A DNA stretch of 64,000 nt from Idiomarina sp. (GCA_020831965.1 JAFIFP010000013.1:135426-199425), one strand, 5' to 3'; counted from the stretch's first letter, positions 1 through 12,793 are shown. Translations and numbers: made by a program. The notes: generated from the letters alone by a model not told the origin.

Positions 1-71
1 TGGTTTGTTAACCAATCGAGCTACGCCTTATTTTTCATAGGTTGATTCAGCGCGAGATCACGCGGCTTTAG

Positions 72-99
72 TTGCAATTTGTGCATGAAACTTTATAAT
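72..99 (+). promoter_or_regulatory. sigma70-type promoter of the atp operon
   Basis: TTGCAA (72-77) and a perfect TATAAT (94-99) are separated by 16 bases and lie about 80 bases ahead of atpI. This is the best promoter match before the operon. Bases 1-71 hold no recognisable gene; two reading frames open at the left edge stop within the first 45 bases, so the end of an upstream gene there cannot be excluded. Confidence 0.65.
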
Positions 100-178
100 C
101 GGCGCAGTTTTTCAGAGTGCGGTTTGTCAAAACACGACGAGAACGCTCAGGATTCCTGAAGGATAAAGGTATACAGCG

Positions 179-580
179 ATGACAGGGGCAACAAAACACC
201 CAATTCTTGGGGCCGGTCGTCGCTTCGCTTGGCGCATCATTTTAGTCCAAGCGCTCCTTGCTCCCGTACTCATACTAATTTTCGGGTTGACCATGTCAAC
301 TGCGGGAGCCATGTCCGCCTTAGCAGGCGCTGTCATTGCCTTGGTTCCCAGTATGTTATTTGTGGTGCTTGCTTTCCGATTTGGTGGCGCGCGCTATGTA
401 CCCAACGTGGTGCAGTATTTTTTCATCGCAGAAGCTGTGAAGTGGCTGACAACAATTGCCTTGCTGATTGTCGCCTTCAACACGCTGTCCGGGCCTTGGC
501 TGCCACTGCTGGTGACACTGTTTGTGATACTGCACGTGCAATGGGTTGCACCAGTTTTCTTAAATTCTAAAACTACGTAA
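179..580 (+). CDS. atpI: ATP synthase protein I (assembly factor)
   Basis: First gene of the ATP synthase operon. AtpI is a small inner-membrane protein that helps assemble the c-ring and is not part of the finished enzyme. The 133-residue product has a short basic N-terminus and about four hydrophobic segments, the usual AtpI pattern, and ends just before atpB. The ATG at 179 follows a purine-rich AAAGG stretch. AtpI sequences are poorly conserved, so the call rests on size, topology and position at the head of the operon. Confidence 0.88.
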   Translation: MTGATKHPILGAGRRFAWRIILVQALLAPVLILIFGLTMSTAGAMSALAGAVIALVPSMLFVVLAFRFGGARYVPNVVQYFFIAEAVKWLTTIALLIVAFNTLSGPWLPLLVTLFVILHVQWVAPVFLNSKTT

Positions 581-1438
<858 letters not shown>

Positions 1439-1442
1439 TTAA

Positions 1443-1733
<291 letters not shown>

Positions 1734-1770
1734 GAAACCTTCGTCGATCACCAACTAAAGGAGGGTTGTT

Positions 1771-2241
1771 GTGGATATCAACGCTACCCTACTAGGTCAA
1801 ACGATTGCGTTTATGTTCTTCGTGTGGTTCTCACTGAAATATGTGTGGCCACCGCTGAACAATGCGATTGAAGAGCGCCAGAAGAAAATTTCTGACGGTC
1901 TTGCCGCTTCAGAGCGCGCAACTAAAGACTTAGAAAGTGCTCGCGCACAGGCTGACGAAGAGCTCAAGGCTGCAAAGATTCAAGCAGCTGAATTAATTGA
2001 CCAAGCCAAGAAACGGGCAGGAAAATTGGTCGAAGAAGAGACTCAGCGTGGCCATGCCGAGCGAGAAAAGATTATCGCTTCCGGTTATGCAGAAGTGGAA
2101 GCTGAGCGTACTCGTGTTCGTGAAGAACTCCGCAAGCAGGTCGCGATTCTCGCGATTGCTGGCGCAGAGAAAATCATTGAGCGTGAGATCGATGCACAGA
2201 AGCAAAGCGACATTGTTGAAAAACTTGTCGCTGAACTGTAA
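1771..2241 (+). CDS. atpF: F1Fo ATP synthase subunit b
   Basis: Subunit b is the peripheral stalk. The 156-residue protein has one N-terminal membrane helix ([17 protein letters not shown]) followed by a long charged helix rich in Glu, Lys, Arg and Ala that dimerises and reaches F1. The start is GTG at 1771, with a very strong AAAGGAGGG site upstream. Length and N-terminus match E. coli AtpF. Confidence 0.97.
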   Translation: MDINATLLGQTIAFMFFVWFSLKYVWPPLNNAIEERQKKISDGLAASERATKDLESARAQADEELKAAKIQAAELIDQAKKRAGKLVEEETQRGHAEREKIIASGYAEVEAERTRVREELRKQVAILAIAGAEKIIEREIDAQKQSDIVEKLVAEL

Positions 2242-2257
2242 ACACGGGGGTTGAGCT

Positions 2258-2791
2258 ATGTCCGAATATGCAACGGTCGCTCGCCCCTATGCTAAAGCAG
2301 CTTTTGATTTTGCTGTTGAGCAAGGTGCACTCGCAAAGTGGCATGAAATGTTGGCGTTCGCTGCAGAAGTTGTGCGCCATGAAGAAATGGTTACTTTTAT
2401 GAAGAGTGCCACCAACCGCGCCCACCTCGTCGAGGTGTTTAATGGCGTGTGTGGTGAACAGCTCAACGAGAACGGCCAGAACCTGATTAAGGTCTTGGTA
2501 CATAACGGGCGATTACGCGCCTTGCCTGATGTTGCTGAGTTATTCGGCGACATGCGTGCAGAGTACGAGAAAGAAATCACTGTTGATGTGACATCAGCAG
2601 TCACTCTGGACGACAAGCAACAAGCGAACCTAAGCGCCGCGTTAGAGAAACGTCTCGAACGCAAAGTTAAGCTCAATTGCAGTGTAGAACCGTCCTTTGT
2701 AGGCGGTTTGCTTATTCAAGCAGGTGATTTAGTTATCGACAGCACCTTGCGCAGCAAGCTCAATCGGCTTGCACAGACACTGCAATCATAA
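2258..2791 (+). CDS. atpH: F1Fo ATP synthase subunit delta
   Basis: Subunit delta links the peripheral stalk to the top of F1. The 177-residue protein begins [16 protein letters not shown], the conserved OSCP/delta start, and ends with the typical region [20 protein letters not shown]. It lies 16 bases after atpF and 14 bases before atpA in the standard bacterial order. Confidence 0.97.
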   Translation: MSEYATVARPYAKAAFDFAVEQGALAKWHEMLAFAAEVVRHEEMVTFMKSATNRAHLVEVFNGVCGEQLNENGQNLIKVLVHNGRLRALPDVAELFGDMRAEYEKEITVDVTSAVTLDDKQQANLSAALEKRLERKVKLNCSVEPSFVGGLLIQAGDLVIDSTLRSKLNRLAQTLQS

Positions 2792-2805
2792 TCGGGGACG
2801 AGAGC

Positions 2806-4347
2806 ATGCAACTGAATTCAAATGAAATTGCTGAACTGATCAAGGCTAGAATTGAGAAGTTCGAAGTCGTCAGTGAAGCTCGCAACGAAGGTACGATCAC
2901 GTCTGTTACAGACGGTATCATTCGTATCACTGGCCTTGCAGACTGTATGCAAGGTGAAATGGTCGAGCTTCCTGGTAATCGTTACGCCATCGCATTGAAC
3001 CTTGAGCGCGACTCAGTAGGTGCGGTTGTTATGGGTCCTTATGCGGACCTGCAAGAAGGCGTAAAAGTTAAATCTACAGGCCGTATCCTGGAAGTTCCAG
3101 TAGGTCGTGCATTGCTTGGTCGTGTTGTGAACACACTAGGTCAGCCGATCGACGGGAAAGGCGCTATCGACGCTGAAGGTTTCGAGCCAGTAGAAAAAAT
3201 TGCACCAGGCGTTATCGAGCGTCAGTCGGTCGACCAACCTGTTCAGACAGGCTACAAGTCAATTGACTCGATGATTCCAATCGGCCGTGGCCAGCGTGAG
3301 CTGATCATCGGTGACCGCCAGACTGGTAAAACAGCCATGGCAATCGACGCTATCATCAACCAGAAAGGCACGGGTATTAAGTGTGTGTACGTTGCAATCG
3401 GTCAGAAAGCTTCGACCATCGCGAACGTAGTACGCAAACTCGAAGAGCACGGCGCAATGGCCCACACTATCGTGGTTGCTGCATCTGCTTCTGAGTCTGC
3501 AGCACTTCAGTACTTGGCAGCCTACTCTGGTTGTACCATGGGTGAGTTCTTCCGCGACCGCGGTGAAGACGCGCTAATCGTATATGATGACTTGTCTAAG
3601 CAAGCTGTTGCTTACCGTCAGATCTCATTGTTGCTGCGCCGTCCACCAGGACGTGAAGCATTCCCAGGTGACGTATTCTATCTACACTCCCGTTTGCTAG
3701 AACGTGCTGCGCGTGTAAACGCTGACTACGTTGAGAAGTTCACCAAAGGTGAAGTGAAAGGCAAAACCGGTTCATTGACTGCCTTGCCAATCATTGAAAC
3801 TCAAGCGGGTGACGTATCTGCGTTCGTACCGACTAACGTAATTTCGATTACCGATGGTCAGATCTTCCTTGAGACCGACTTGTTTAACTCGGGTATTCGC
3901 CCAGCAGTTAACGCAGGTATCTCGGTATCTCGGGTTGGTGGTGCTGCGCAAACGAAAATCATTAAGAAACTTGGTGGCGGTATTCGTCTTGCCTTGGCTC
4001 AGTATCGTGAATTGGCGGCTTTCGCTCAGTTCGCATCTGACCTCGACGAAGCGACGCGTTCACAGCTAGAGCACGGTCAACGTGTTACTGAGCTGATGAA
4101 GCAGCTCCAGTATGCGCCAATGAGCGTGGCAGATATGGCGGTGTCTATCTTTGCTGCAGAGAAAGGCTATTTGAAAAGCGTTGCAATCAATAAGATTCAA
4201 GCTTTCGAAACTTCACTGTTGGATTACTTCAAGAGTGAGCACGCCGACCTCATGGCGAAAATTAATGAAACAGGTGATTACAACGACGACATCGAAGGGC
4301 AAATTCGCGCTGGTGTTGAGAAGTTCAAGGAAACTCAAAGTTTCTAA
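2806..4347 (+). CDS. atpA: F1Fo ATP synthase subunit alpha
   Basis: Non-catalytic nucleotide-binding subunit of F1, three copies per complex. The 513-residue protein has the alpha N-terminal barrel, the P-loop GDRQTGKT (about residues 169-176), the conserved [21 protein letters not shown] segment split across the central domain, and the helical C-terminal domain. Its length equals that of E. coli AtpA. A GC-rich hairpin separates it from atpG. Confidence 0.98.
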   Translation: MQLNSNEIAELIKARIEKFEVVSEARNEGTITSVTDGIIRITGLADCMQGEMVELPGNRYAIALNLERDSVGAVVMGPYADLQEGVKVKSTGRILEVPVGRALLGRVVNTLGQPIDGKGAIDAEGFEPVEKIAPGVIERQSVDQPVQTGYKSIDSMIPIGRGQRELIIGDRQTGKTAMAIDAIINQKGTGIKCVYVAIGQKASTIANVVRKLEEHGAMAHTIVVAASASESAALQYLAAYSGCTMGEFFRDRGEDALIVYDDLSKQAVAYRQISLLLRRPPGREAFPGDVFYLHSRLLERAARVNADYVEKFTKGEVKGKTGSLTALPIIETQAGDVSAFVPTNVISITDGQIFLETDLFNSGIRPAVNAGISVSRVGGAAQTKIIKKLGGGIRLALAQYRELAAFAQFASDLDEATRSQLEHGQRVTELMKQLQYAPMSVADMAVSIFAAEKGYLKSVAINKIQAFETSLLDYFKSEHADLMAKINETGDYNDDIEGQIRAGVEKFKETQSF

Positions 4348-4353
4348 GACGTG

Positions 4354-4373
4354 GGCCGCAGGTAACTGCGGCC
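4354..4373 (+). other. hairpin between atpA and atpG
   Basis: The inverted repeat GGCCGCAG / CTGCGGCC with loop GTAA forms a perfect 8-bp stem in the 54-base gap between atpA and atpG. No T run follows, so it is unlikely to be a full terminator. Such an intercistronic stem could affect mRNA decay or translation and so help set the alpha:gamma ratio; that role is inference. Confidence 0.6.
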
Positions 4374-4401
4374 TCTAGTCGTTGTAATACAGGAGATTAT
4401 T

Positions 4402-5262
4402 ATGGCCGTTGGAAAAGAGATAAAAACTCAGATCGGGAGTATTAACAATACTCAGAAGATCACCAGCGCAATGGAAATGGTTGCAGCATCGAAAATGCGC
4501 AAAGCGCAGGATTTGATGTCACGCAGCCGTCCGTACGCGGACGCCATTCGGGAAGTGATTGGCCATATTGCTCAAGGTGACCTCGAGTACCAGCATCCTT
4601 GGATGGTGGCACGCGAAGTGAAACGTGTTGGATACATTGTCATTTCGACTGACCGCGGATTGTGCGGTGGCTTGAACAGTAACGAATTCCGTAAGGTGAT
4701 TCGGGACGTGCAAGCGCATCAAGAGAATGGCGTTGAGGTCCGTTTCGCTGCCGTGGGCAGTAAAGCATCGAGCTTTTTTAAGCGACTAAGTGGCAACATT
4801 GTTTCTCAAACCTCTGGTTTGGGTGACAAGCCGGCCCTCAATGATCTTATTGGGACCGTGTCAGTGATGCTGAAAGCATTCGACGATGGCGAAATCGACG
4901 TTCTGAACGTGGTTTACAACAAGTTTGTGAATACCATGACGCAGGAACCAGTGATTAGCCAGCTGTTGCCATTGCCGAAAACAGAAACCGCGAAGCGTAG
5001 TCACTCGTGGGATTATCTGTACGAGCCAGATGCCAAATCATTGTTAGGCACGTTGTTGCGCCGTTTCATTGAAAGTCAGGTGTATCAAGGTGTGGTGGAA
5101 AACCTCGCGAGTGAGCAGGCTGCCCGAATGGTTGCAATGAAAGCTGCAACCGACAACGCAGGCGAGCTCATCGACGAGCTGCAGTTGGTTTACAACAAAG
5201 CGCGTCAGGCCGCGATCACGCAAGAGATTTCGGAAATTGTATCTGGTGCGGGTGCGGTGTAG
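4402..5262 (+). CDS. atpG: F1Fo ATP synthase subunit gamma
   Basis: Central rotor shaft of F1. The 286-residue protein has the conserved N-terminal coiled-coil helix ([20 protein letters not shown]) and the C-terminal partner helix with [13 protein letters not shown] and the [14 protein letters not shown] ending. Between them is the Rossmann-like domain with [12 protein letters not shown] good AGGAG site precedes the ATG. Confidence 0.98.
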   Translation: MAVGKEIKTQIGSINNTQKITSAMEMVAASKMRKAQDLMSRSRPYADAIREVIGHIAQGDLEYQHPWMVAREVKRVGYIVISTDRGLCGGLNSNEFRKVIRDVQAHQENGVEVRFAAVGSKASSFFKRLSGNIVSQTSGLGDKPALNDLIGTVSVMLKAFDDGEIDVLNVVYNKFVNTMTQEPVISQLLPLPKTETAKRSHSWDYLYEPDAKSLLGTLLRRFIESQVYQGVVENLASEQAARMVAMKAATDNAGELIDELQLVYNKARQAAITQEISEIVSGAGAV

Positions 5263-5312
5263 TACGCAAGCCCCCGGCAAAGGTCATCAAGATTTGCAGA
5301 GTTAGAGGATAA

Positions 5313-6701
<1,389 letters not shown>

Positions 6702-6719
6702 TCGAACGGGAGGTTTGTA

Positions 6720-7148
6720 ATGGCGGTATCAACAGTACGTCTGGATGTAGTGAGTGCAGAAGACCAGTTGTTTTCTGGTGATGTACGCTTTATCCAGGTG
6801 ACGGGTAGTGAAGGTGAGCTCGGTATTTTACCGAACCATACACCTTTGCTGACCGCCTTAGACCCTGGCATGGTTCGAATTGAAACTCCGGAAGGCGACG
6901 AAGAGTTCTTTTACATCAACGGTGGTGTAATGGAAGTTCAGCCGGACGTAGTCACAATTCTGTCTGACACCGCTGTTCGCGGCGGTGATTTAGACGAGCA
7001 GGCAGCAGAAAAAGCAATCCGTGAAGCACGTGAAGCAATGACTCACGCCACTCCGGATATGACTTACGCTGAAGCTGCTGCAGAACTTGCTCGTGCCGTG
7101 GCACAACTTCGCGTCTTGCAACAAATGCGCAAGCGCAAAGGCGGTTAA
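6720..7148 (+). CDS. atpC: F1Fo ATP synthase subunit epsilon
   Basis: Subunit epsilon couples gamma to the c-ring and can inhibit ATP hydrolysis. The 142-residue protein has the N-terminal beta-sandwich with [14 protein letters not shown] and a C-terminal two-helix region rich in Ala, Glu and Arg. It starts 18 bases after atpD with GGGAGG upstream, and is followed by the operon terminator. Confidence 0.97.
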   Translation: MAVSTVRLDVVSAEDQLFSGDVRFIQVTGSEGELGILPNHTPLLTALDPGMVRIETPEGDEEFFYINGGVMEVQPDVVTILSDTAVRGGDLDEQAAEKAIREAREAMTHATPDMTYAEAAAELARAVAQLRVLQQMRKRKGG

Positions 7149-7173
7149 AAAGCCCCGCGCTTTCTATCCCAAT

Positions 7174-7208
7174 AAAAAAACCCGGCTGCTATTAGCGCCG
7201 GGTTTTTT
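7174..7208 (+). terminator. rho-independent terminator of the atp operon
   Basis: A CCCGGC / GCCGGG stem is flanked by A7 on the left and T6 on the right. It therefore works on the plus strand for atpC and, because of the A run, can also end minus-strand transcripts from the convergent outer-membrane protein gene. Confidence 0.92.
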
Positions 7209-7229
7209 GTTGCTCGGTAGATTTGAAGC

Positions 7230-7781
7230 TTAAAAACGGACTGATAGCGCAATCCCGCCGGTTAATACGTTCTCAACATTGCGGTTATCGATTTCGTAAG
7301 CACCCACACTACGCGCGCTTAACCATAAATCGAGTGCGACTTTACGCCAGTTATAACCTACGCCGGATGTTAATTGAATGCCCGTTAAGCTGTCTTTGAG
7401 ATGAAGCGTATCGTGCTCCCTTAGTTCATAGTAGGCGCCACCACCGAGATACCATTTGAAACCTTGTCGACTCAGGTTTTGACCGAAGATCAGACCTAAA
7501 TCCGTACCAATCACATTTATGTCATTTTGTTCTTTCAAGGAAAGAATGCTGAAGTTGCTACGCAAAGCCATTTCCACTGGGCCGACATCACCAAATACAT
7601 AGGTGAGCATGAAGCCACCGCCCGAGAGTTCTTCGCGTGAACCCGCGCCATTGGCATTGATGTGGTGGGTGCTAATGCCAAGGTTGAGGTTACTTTGGGA
7701 CTGGCCTTGAGCTTGTGCTTCGGCCGCCATGGGGGCGCAGCAGAGTCCAAGCGCAATGGTGGAAAGAAGAAGATATTTCAT
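7230..7781 (-). CDS. small outer-membrane beta-barrel protein, function unknown
   Basis: The 183-residue product starts with a clear signal peptide (MKYLLLSTIALGLCCAPMAAEAQA). It then shows alternating hydrophobic and polar strands with Gly and aromatic residues and ends in the outer-membrane signature ALSVRF, with C-terminal Phe. It probably folds into an eight-strand barrel. I do not recognise a specific family. It is a single gene, convergent with atpC across a shared bidirectional terminator. Confidence 0.8.
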   Translation of the reverse strand: MKYLLLSTIALGLCCAPMAAEAQAQGQSQSNLNLGISTHHINANGAGSREELSGGGFMLTYVFGDVGPVEMALRSNFSILSLKEQNDINVIGTDLGLIFGQNLSRQGFKWYLGGGAYYELREHDTLHLKDSLTGIQLTSGVGYNWRKVALDLWLSARSVGAYEIDNRNVENVLTGGIALSVRF

Positions 7782-8009
7782 CTGAAATCCTAACTACATT
7801 TTGAATTGACAGAACCAAGAGGCGCGCCTTCCTGTGGGCACCCCTTGCAACGAATCCTTGTTGTGCGTGCAAAGCAAACCTAATCTTACTATAAATTTAT
7901 GACAACGGGTGTGACGGATTGGGTTCCGTCGTTTCAGACAAGGGTAAAGACTGTTAAAATGCCTGTTATGTTGGAGTAATAGGCAATTTACTTAACGCAA
8001 GGATTGGTC

Positions 8010-9383
8010 ATGCCCGCATCTGATTTAAATGTTGTCATACTCGCAGCCGGTAAAGGCACGCGAATGCGTTCTCAGCTTCCCAAAGTACTGCACCCTGTGG
8101 CACAGAAGCCAATGGTGGCTCATGTGATCGATACCGCAAAAGTGGTTGGGGCAACTACCTTGAATCTGGTGTTTGGTCATGGCGCTGCGCAGTTACAAAT
8201 AGCGCTGTCCCACTATGATGTGAATTGGGTTGAGCAGGCTGAGCAGTTGGGTACCGGGCATGCGGTACAACAAGCCATTCCGCACATGGGTGACGAGGAT
8301 ACCGTCCTGATTTTGTATGGTGACGTGCCTCTTACGCGGGCGGAAACCTTATCGGCATTACTCGCTGCTAAGGGCGATCATCCCCTCGCCTTGCTGACCG
8401 TAAATTTAACAGACCCTACTGGCTACGGCCGTATTTTGCGTGATGCGCAGAACCGAATTGTCGGTATTGTGGAGCATAAAGACGCGAGTGCTGAACAGCA
8501 TGCGATACGCGAAGTGAATACTGGCATTATGGCGGCCAATGGTAAGGACTTAAAGCGCTGGCTAGCCGCGCTTACCAACAACAACGTGCAAGGTGAATAT
8601 TACCTGACCGACGTGGTTGCCATGGCCGCTCAGGAAGGTGCGACTATTGCGTCAGCACAGCCTGCGAGTGCAGCTGAAGTTGAGGGTGCGAATAATCGCG
8701 TGCAGTTGGCTACCTTGGAGCGCGCCTACCAAGCGCGGCAAGCGGAGCAGCTCATGTTAGCGGGCGCCACTTTGTTAGATCCGGCGCGAGTTGATGTGCG
8801 CGGTACTGTCGAAATAGGCAACGATGTTGTGATCGACGTGAATGTTATTTTTGAAGGCCGCGTGGTGTTAGGTGAAGGCGCGGTTATTGAAGCCAACTGT
8901 ATTCTCCGGGACTGTACTATTGGTGCGGGTGCTCGAGTGAAATCCCACTCAGTGGTGGAAGGCGCAATTTTAGCTGAAGGTGCGCAAGCCGGACCCTTTG
9001 CACGTTTACGCCCCGGCGCAGAATTGGCAAAAAATGCGGCTGTGGGCAACTTCGTGGAAATCAAGAAGTCCTACTTGGGCGAAGGTGCCAAAGCAGGACA
9101 TCTGACTTATTTAGGCGACACCACAGTGGGGGACGGCGCGAATATTGGTGCAGGCACTATTACCTGTAATTATGACGGCGTGAACAAGCATCAAACAGTG
9201 ATTGGCGCGGGCGCCTTCATTGGCTCGAACAGTTCACTGGTGGCGCCTGTGACTATTGGCGATGGGGCGACCACAGGTGCAGGTTCGGTGATTACCGCCA
9301 CCGTTGAAGATCACGCACTGGCTGTTGGGCGAGCGAAACAACGCAATATTCAAGGCTGGAAGCGGCCAGTTAAAAAAGGTTAA
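8010..9383 (+). CDS. glmU: bifunctional GlmU: glucosamine-1-P acetyltransferase / GlcNAc-1-P uridylyltransferase
   Basis: Makes UDP-GlcNAc for peptidoglycan and LPS. The N-terminal uridylyltransferase domain begins with [11 protein letters not shown] and continues with YGDVPLT. The C-terminal half is a left-handed beta-helix of hexapeptide repeats with acetyltransferase motifs ([31 protein letters not shown]). The ATG at 8010 is preferred to the in-frame TTG at 8004 because AAGGA sits seven bases before it. The 457-residue length is usual. glmS follows after 14 bases. Confidence 0.98.
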   Translation: MPASDLNVVILAAGKGTRMRSQLPKVLHPVAQKPMVAHVIDTAKVVGATTLNLVFGHGAAQLQIALSHYDVNWVEQAEQLGTGHAVQQAIPHMGDEDTVLILYGDVPLTRAETLSALLAAKGDHPLALLTVNLTDPTGYGRILRDAQNRIVGIVEHKDASAEQHAIREVNTGIMAANGKDLKRWLAALTNNNVQGEYYLTDVVAMAAQEGATIASAQPASAAEVEGANNRVQLATLERAYQARQAEQLMLAGATLLDPARVDVRGTVEIGNDVVIDVNVIFEGRVVLGEGAVIEANCILRDCTIGAGARVKSHSVVEGAILAEGAQAGPFARLRPGAELAKNAAVGNFVEIKKSYLGEGAKAGHLTYLGDTTVGDGANIGAGTITCNYDGVNKHQTVIGAGAFIGSNSSLVAPVTIGDGATTGAGSVITATVEDHALAVGRAKQRNIQGWKRPVKKG

Positions 9384-9397
9384 GGGAGTACGACAGT

Positions 9398-11227
9398 ATG
9401 TGTGGAATTGTGGGTGCAACAGCAGAACGCCGCGTCGCAGATATTTTGTTAGAGGGATTACGCCGCCTTGAGTACCGTGGCTATGACTCGGCGGGTATCG
9501 CGATATTGAATGACCAAGGTCTGCACCAATTGCGTCGCGTCGGGAAGGTGAAAGCGCTCGACGACGCCCAAACCGAGTCACAACTTAACGGTTTTGCAGG
9601 TATTGCGCACACGCGCTGGGCAACCCATGGTGGCGTGACCGAAGCGAACGCACACCCGCATATTTCCTCGGACACCATTGCTGTAGTACACAACGGCATT
9701 ATTGAGAATCACGATGCTCTGCGCAAAGAACTGCAGAGTTTAGGTTACGTATTCCGTTCAGAAACTGACACCGAAGTGATTTGTCACTTGGTGCATCACG
9801 AACTGAAAAGCGCTGGCACTTTATTAGATGCGGTAAAAACTGCGGTGAAAAAGCTAGAAGGTGCTTACGGTACAGTGATTATGGACCAGCGCGAACCGGG
9901 TCACTTAGTGGTGGCTCGCTCGGGAAGTCCTTTGGTAATTGGACTGGGAATTGGCGAGAACTTTGTGGCCTCTGATCAGTTGGCCCTTCTGCCAGTGACT
10001 CGCAAGTTTATCTATTTAGAAGAAGGCGATGTCGCGTCGGTTTCTCGCACCGCAGTCAGTATTTTTGATGCCAAGGGTGCGCCGGTAGAGCGTGAAACCA
10101 TTACCTCGGATTTGCAGTACGACGCAGGTGGTAAAGGTGAATATCGTCACTTCATGCTGAAAGAAATTCATGAGCAACCAACCGCTGTCCGTAATACCTT
10201 GGAAGGCCGAGTGAACGGCGACCACATTGCCGTTGATACCTTCGGTGAAGATGCCGAGGCGATTTTCCAAGACATTCGTCATGTCCAAATTGTTGCCTGC
10301 GGTACGAGTTATCATGCCGGTATGGTTGCGCGTTATTGGCTAGAAGAATATGCCGGTGTGTCTTGTAACGTAGAGATTGCTTCCGAATTCCGTTACCGCA
10401 AATCACACGTCTTCCCAGGCAGCTTATTGGTGACCATCTCGCAGTCGGGCGAGACAGCCGACACCTTAGCGGCCTTGCGCTTGGCCAAAACCTTGGGCTA
10501 TCGCTCTACCCTAACGGTGTGCAATGTCGCTAGCGCGTCCATGGTCAGAGAATCAGATTTATCTTTTCTTACCAAAGCAGGCGCCGAAATTGGTGTTGCT
10601 TCGACTAAGGCGTTTACCACCCAGTTGGCTGGCTTGCTCATGCTAGTCGCCGCATTGGGCCGTGCCAATGGCGTCGATGCAGCCATTGAACAGCGGATTG
10701 CTCGCGCACTGGCGGCGCTACCCAACAAGCTTGAAGAAACGCTGGATATCACGAAAGAAATTGAAGCCTTAGCGGAAGAGTTCGCCGATAAAGAACATAG
10801 CTTGTTCTTAGGGCGCGGTAACCAATACCCAATCGCCATGGAAGGAGCGCTGAAGCTCAAAGAAATCAGCTATATTCATGCAGAAGCTTATGCCGCCGGT
10901 GAACTCAAGCATGGGCCACTGGCACTGATCGACGCAGAAATGCCAGTGATTGTGGTGGCTCCGAATAACGAACTGCTTGAGAAGCTGAAATCGAACGTGG
11001 AAGAAGTTCGCGCCCGTGGCGGCATTATGTTTGTGTTCGCCGATCGCGATGCGCACTTTGCAAGCGACGACACCATGCGCGTCATTAACATCGCCCATGT
11101 GGACGAGCTTATCGCCCCGATTATCTACACCCTCCCCCTACAGCTATTGAGTTACTATGTCGCCATTATAAAAGGCACCGACGTAGACCAACCCCGCAAT
11201 TTAGCCAAGAGCGTTACGGTTGAGTAG
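9398..11227 (+). CDS. glmS: glutamine--fructose-6-phosphate aminotransferase
   Basis: First step of the hexosamine pathway, giving glucosamine-6-P. The sequence begins MCGIVGA, so Cys2 is the glutaminase nucleophile after Met removal. The class II amidotransferase domain (to about residue 240) is followed by two SIS domains ([38 protein letters not shown]) and the conserved end [11 protein letters not shown]. The 609-residue length is standard. No glmS ribozyme or GlmZ-type site is evident in the 14-base gap before it. Confidence 0.98.
   Translation: MCGIVGATAERRVADILLEGLRRLEYRGYDSAGIAILNDQGLHQLRRVGKVKALDDAQTESQLNGFAGIAHTRWATHGGVTEANAHPHISSDTIAVVHNGIIENHDALRKELQSLGYVFRSETDTEVICHLVHHELKSAGTLLDAVKTAVKKLEGAYGTVIMDQREPGHLVVARSGSPLVIGLGIGENFVASDQLALLPVTRKFIYLEEGDVASVSRTAVSIFDAKGAPVERETITSDLQYDAGGKGEYRHFMLKEIHEQPTAVRNTLEGRVNGDHIAVDTFGEDAEAIFQDIRHVQIVACGTSYHAGMVARYWLEEYAGVSCNVEIASEFRYRKSHVFPGSLLVTISQSGETADTLAALRLAKTLGYRSTLTVCNVASASMVRESDLSFLTKAGAEIGVASTKAFTTQLAGLLMLVAALGRANGVDAAIEQRIARALAALPNKLEETLDITKEIEALAEEFADKEHSLFLGRGNQYPIAMEGALKLKEISYIHAEAYAAGELKHGPLALIDAEMPVIVVAPNNELLEKLKSNVEEVRARGGIMFVFADRDAHFASDDTMRVINIAHVDELIAPIIYTLPLQLLSYYVAIIKGTDVDQPRNLAKSVTVE
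11192..11227 (+). other. attTn7-type target sequence in the 3' end of glmS
   Basis: The last 36 bases of glmS encode the invariant end [11 protein letters not shown], the segment that TnsD of Tn7 recognises in other gammaproteobacteria; insertion normally occurs about 25 bases beyond the stop codon. No Tn7 genes or clear Tn7 ends are visible here, but an accessory island begins immediately downstream. The site call follows from the conserved sequence and known Tn7 biology. Confidence 0.55.
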
Positions 11228-11251
11228 GTAGGTAAGGAAATGCCTTCAAAC

Positions 11252-11286
11252 ATCCTCAGCGCGAACATCTCGCCTGGGGATTTTTT
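11252..11286 (+). terminator. terminator after glmS
   Basis: ATCCTCAG and CGCGA pair with TCGC and CTGGGGAT (one bulged C and one G-T pair), followed by T6 at 11281-11286. It is suitably placed 24 bases after the glmS stop. Confidence 0.75.
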
Positions 11287-11444
11287 GTGGGTGTTAGGTT
11301 CGTTTATACGAGCATAGTTTTCAATTGCCGCTGGCGAATTTATTGGGCAGTATGAGGAATACTCGAATTAACGCGCATGCTCGTTTATCTGAGATACACG
11401 GCGCGCCTCATATTAAAATGTTATGAACCTCGAAAGGAGTTGCA

Positions 11445-11810
11445 GTGAAACGTGATATGGAGCTCGTAAGACGGATTCTGTTTCAGCTTGAGGAAAGACT
11501 CGAGTTTGATGAGCCTTATGTTCCGAAAGTTGACGGATACTCAGAGAATGAAATTTTTTATCATGTGAAGCTCATGAGCGAGGCGGGGTTAATTGAGGCG
11601 AAAAACTGGTCTGATGATGATGGACCATGTTGGCTAGCAACATCTATGACTGCTGCAGGCCATGACTTTCTTGATGCTGCTCGCAGCGATAGGCTCTGGG
11701 CGAAGGCCAAGAGCATAGTTACTGGGTCGGGTGGGGCTTTAACTCTCGAAGCCCTAAAAATTGGCCTATCCATGGCAGTTAAAAATGCGATTATGGGTAG
11801 TGGTTCATAA
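11445..11810 (+). CDS. DUF2513 family protein
   Basis: The 121-residue product begins MKRDMELVRRILFQLEE and contains VDGYSENEIFYHVKLMSEAGLIEA and a later TAAGHDFLDAAR, the hallmark of DUF2513. The fold is probably winged-helix-like (the first part resembles a DNA-binding helix-turn-helix), but its function is not known; such genes are often found in mobile DNA. The start is GTG at 11445 with AAAGGAG upstream, and a possible -10 (TAAAAT) lies at 11414. It is the first gene of the island behind glmS. Confidence 0.8.
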   Translation: MKRDMELVRRILFQLEERLEFDEPYVPKVDGYSENEIFYHVKLMSEAGLIEAKNWSDDDGPCWLATSMTAAGHDFLDAARSDRLWAKAKSIVTGSGGALTLEALKIGLSMAVKNAIMGSGS

Positions 11811-11814
11811 CCAG

Positions 11815-11878
11815 GCCAAGCACAGCGACAGCTTTTTCGTTGCGGCTTCGCCTTCACTAAAAAGCTGCGCGTGTTGGC
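11815..11878. repeat. imperfect palindrome between DUF2513 gene and next gene
   Basis: GCCAA (11815) pairs with TTGGC (11874) at the outside, and AGCTTTTT (11830-11837) with AAAAAGCT (11859-11866) inside, so most of the 64 bases fold on themselves. It fills the gap between two same-strand genes. It could be an RNA hairpin acting as a weak terminator or a recombination site; no T run follows. Confidence 0.5.
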
Positions 11879-11907
11879 GGCGTTGCATGCACTACAAGTA
11901 GGAAGTT

Positions 11908-12363
11908 ATGAAAAAATTTTTGAAGTATTTAGGATTCGGCATATTAAGCGTTGTTGCTTTCTTCATTGGCATAGCAGTCATTGCGTCGATCGGTAGTGTC
12001 GATAATGAAGAGACGTTCCCGCCATATATAGCTGAGTCAGTTCCGAAGCTTGCAACATGGGACATCGAGCAATATAAGTTATTAATGTCTAAACAGGGTA
12101 TGGAGTCCGTAACTCCAGAGCAATGGCAACTCTATCTGGATATGTTTAGAAAATTGGGTCAGCTTCAGTCCGTAGGTAAACCGGAGCTTCAGAACTGGAG
12201 GACTACTTTGACTTTAGGTTCTGGAAATACTAGTTATGCAGTCTATTTAGTTCCTCTTACCTTTGACACAGGAGAAGCACATGTTCAGTTAGGCTTGCAG
12301 CACAAGGATGGAAAAGTGGAAATAAACAGTGTTCGGTTTTTGTCTGATGTGCTGCTTAAGTAA
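11908..12363 (+). CDS. hypothetical protein with one N-terminal membrane anchor
   Basis: The 151-residue product has a basic start (MKKFLKYLGF) and one long hydrophobic stretch (about residues 9-28) that could be an uncleaved anchor or signal. The soluble part lies outside the membrane and contains TPEQWQLYLDMFRKL and beta-rich segments. I recognise no family. TAGGAAG precedes the ATG. It sits alone between palindromic spacers. Confidence 0.65.
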   Translation: MKKFLKYLGFGILSVVAFFIGIAVIASIGSVDNEETFPPYIAESVPKLATWDIEQYKLLMSKQGMESVTPEQWQLYLDMFRKLGQLQSVGKPELQNWRTTLTLGSGNTSYAVYLVPLTFDTGEAHVQLGLQHKDGKVEINSVRFLSDVLLK

Positions 12364-12410
12364 GGCGTGTAATTCAGGATTTGTAAGCACTGGGAGTAAC
12401 ATTGGAATTT

Positions 12411-12542
12411 GGAAGTATGTTTCAATAAAATCTGAAATCGACTCTGAAGTAGCCTGGACTGGCCCGCCCTTCAAGAACTGGATGCTCTAGCTGAGTGCAT
12501 TGCTTTGGACAATTCTGCTGCCTCGACGATTCAACATACTTC
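12411..12542. repeat. 132-base segment bounded by 11-bp inverted repeats
   Basis: GGAAGTATGTT (12411-12421) and its exact reverse complement AACATACTTCC (12532-12542) bound a gene-free stretch of 110 bases. No target duplication is seen outside the repeats. The gap 12364-12564 otherwise holds no gene I can support. The element could be a degraded miniature mobile element or a long RNA stem. Confidence 0.45.
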
Positions 12543-12564
12543 CTAGAGAGCCAACGGAGGCACA

Positions 12565-12768
12565 TTGATTTCCGAACCATTAAATAGCGTCATTATTATT
12601 GTTATTTGCTTGATTGGCGTGTTGCACGTCAATGGGTTGATAAGCCCAACCAAAAATTCACCACTCTTAACTCGGCTTCGAGAAGGAAACCCAAATATTA
12701 TCAAAGGGATTTCGGTCTTGTTTGTGGCGACCGCTTTAATAAAGCTTGTTGTGTTACTCATTAGCTAA
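12565..12768 (+). CDS. small membrane protein, two predicted helices
   Basis: This 67-residue product starts at TTG (12565) with GGAGG four bases before it. It has two hydrophobic stretches (SVIIIVICLIGVLHV near the start and ISVLFVATALIKLVVLL at the end) joined by a short polar loop with LTRLREGN. I do not recognise it. Support comes from the ribosome-binding site and the clear two-helix pattern; the non-ATG start lowers confidence. Confidence 0.55.
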   Translation: MISEPLNSVIIIVICLIGVLHVNGLISPTKNSPLLTRLREGNPNIIKGISVLFVATALIKLVVLLIS

Positions 12769-12793
12769 GTTTAGTGTTGAGTTACCTGAGTCG

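Noticed and set aside
11285..11300. Tn7 end (TGTGGG) after glmS
   Set aside because: TGTGGGTGTTAGG occurs about 60 bases after the glmS stop, not at the usual 25, and lacks repeated TnsB sites; no Tn7 transposition genes are in the window.
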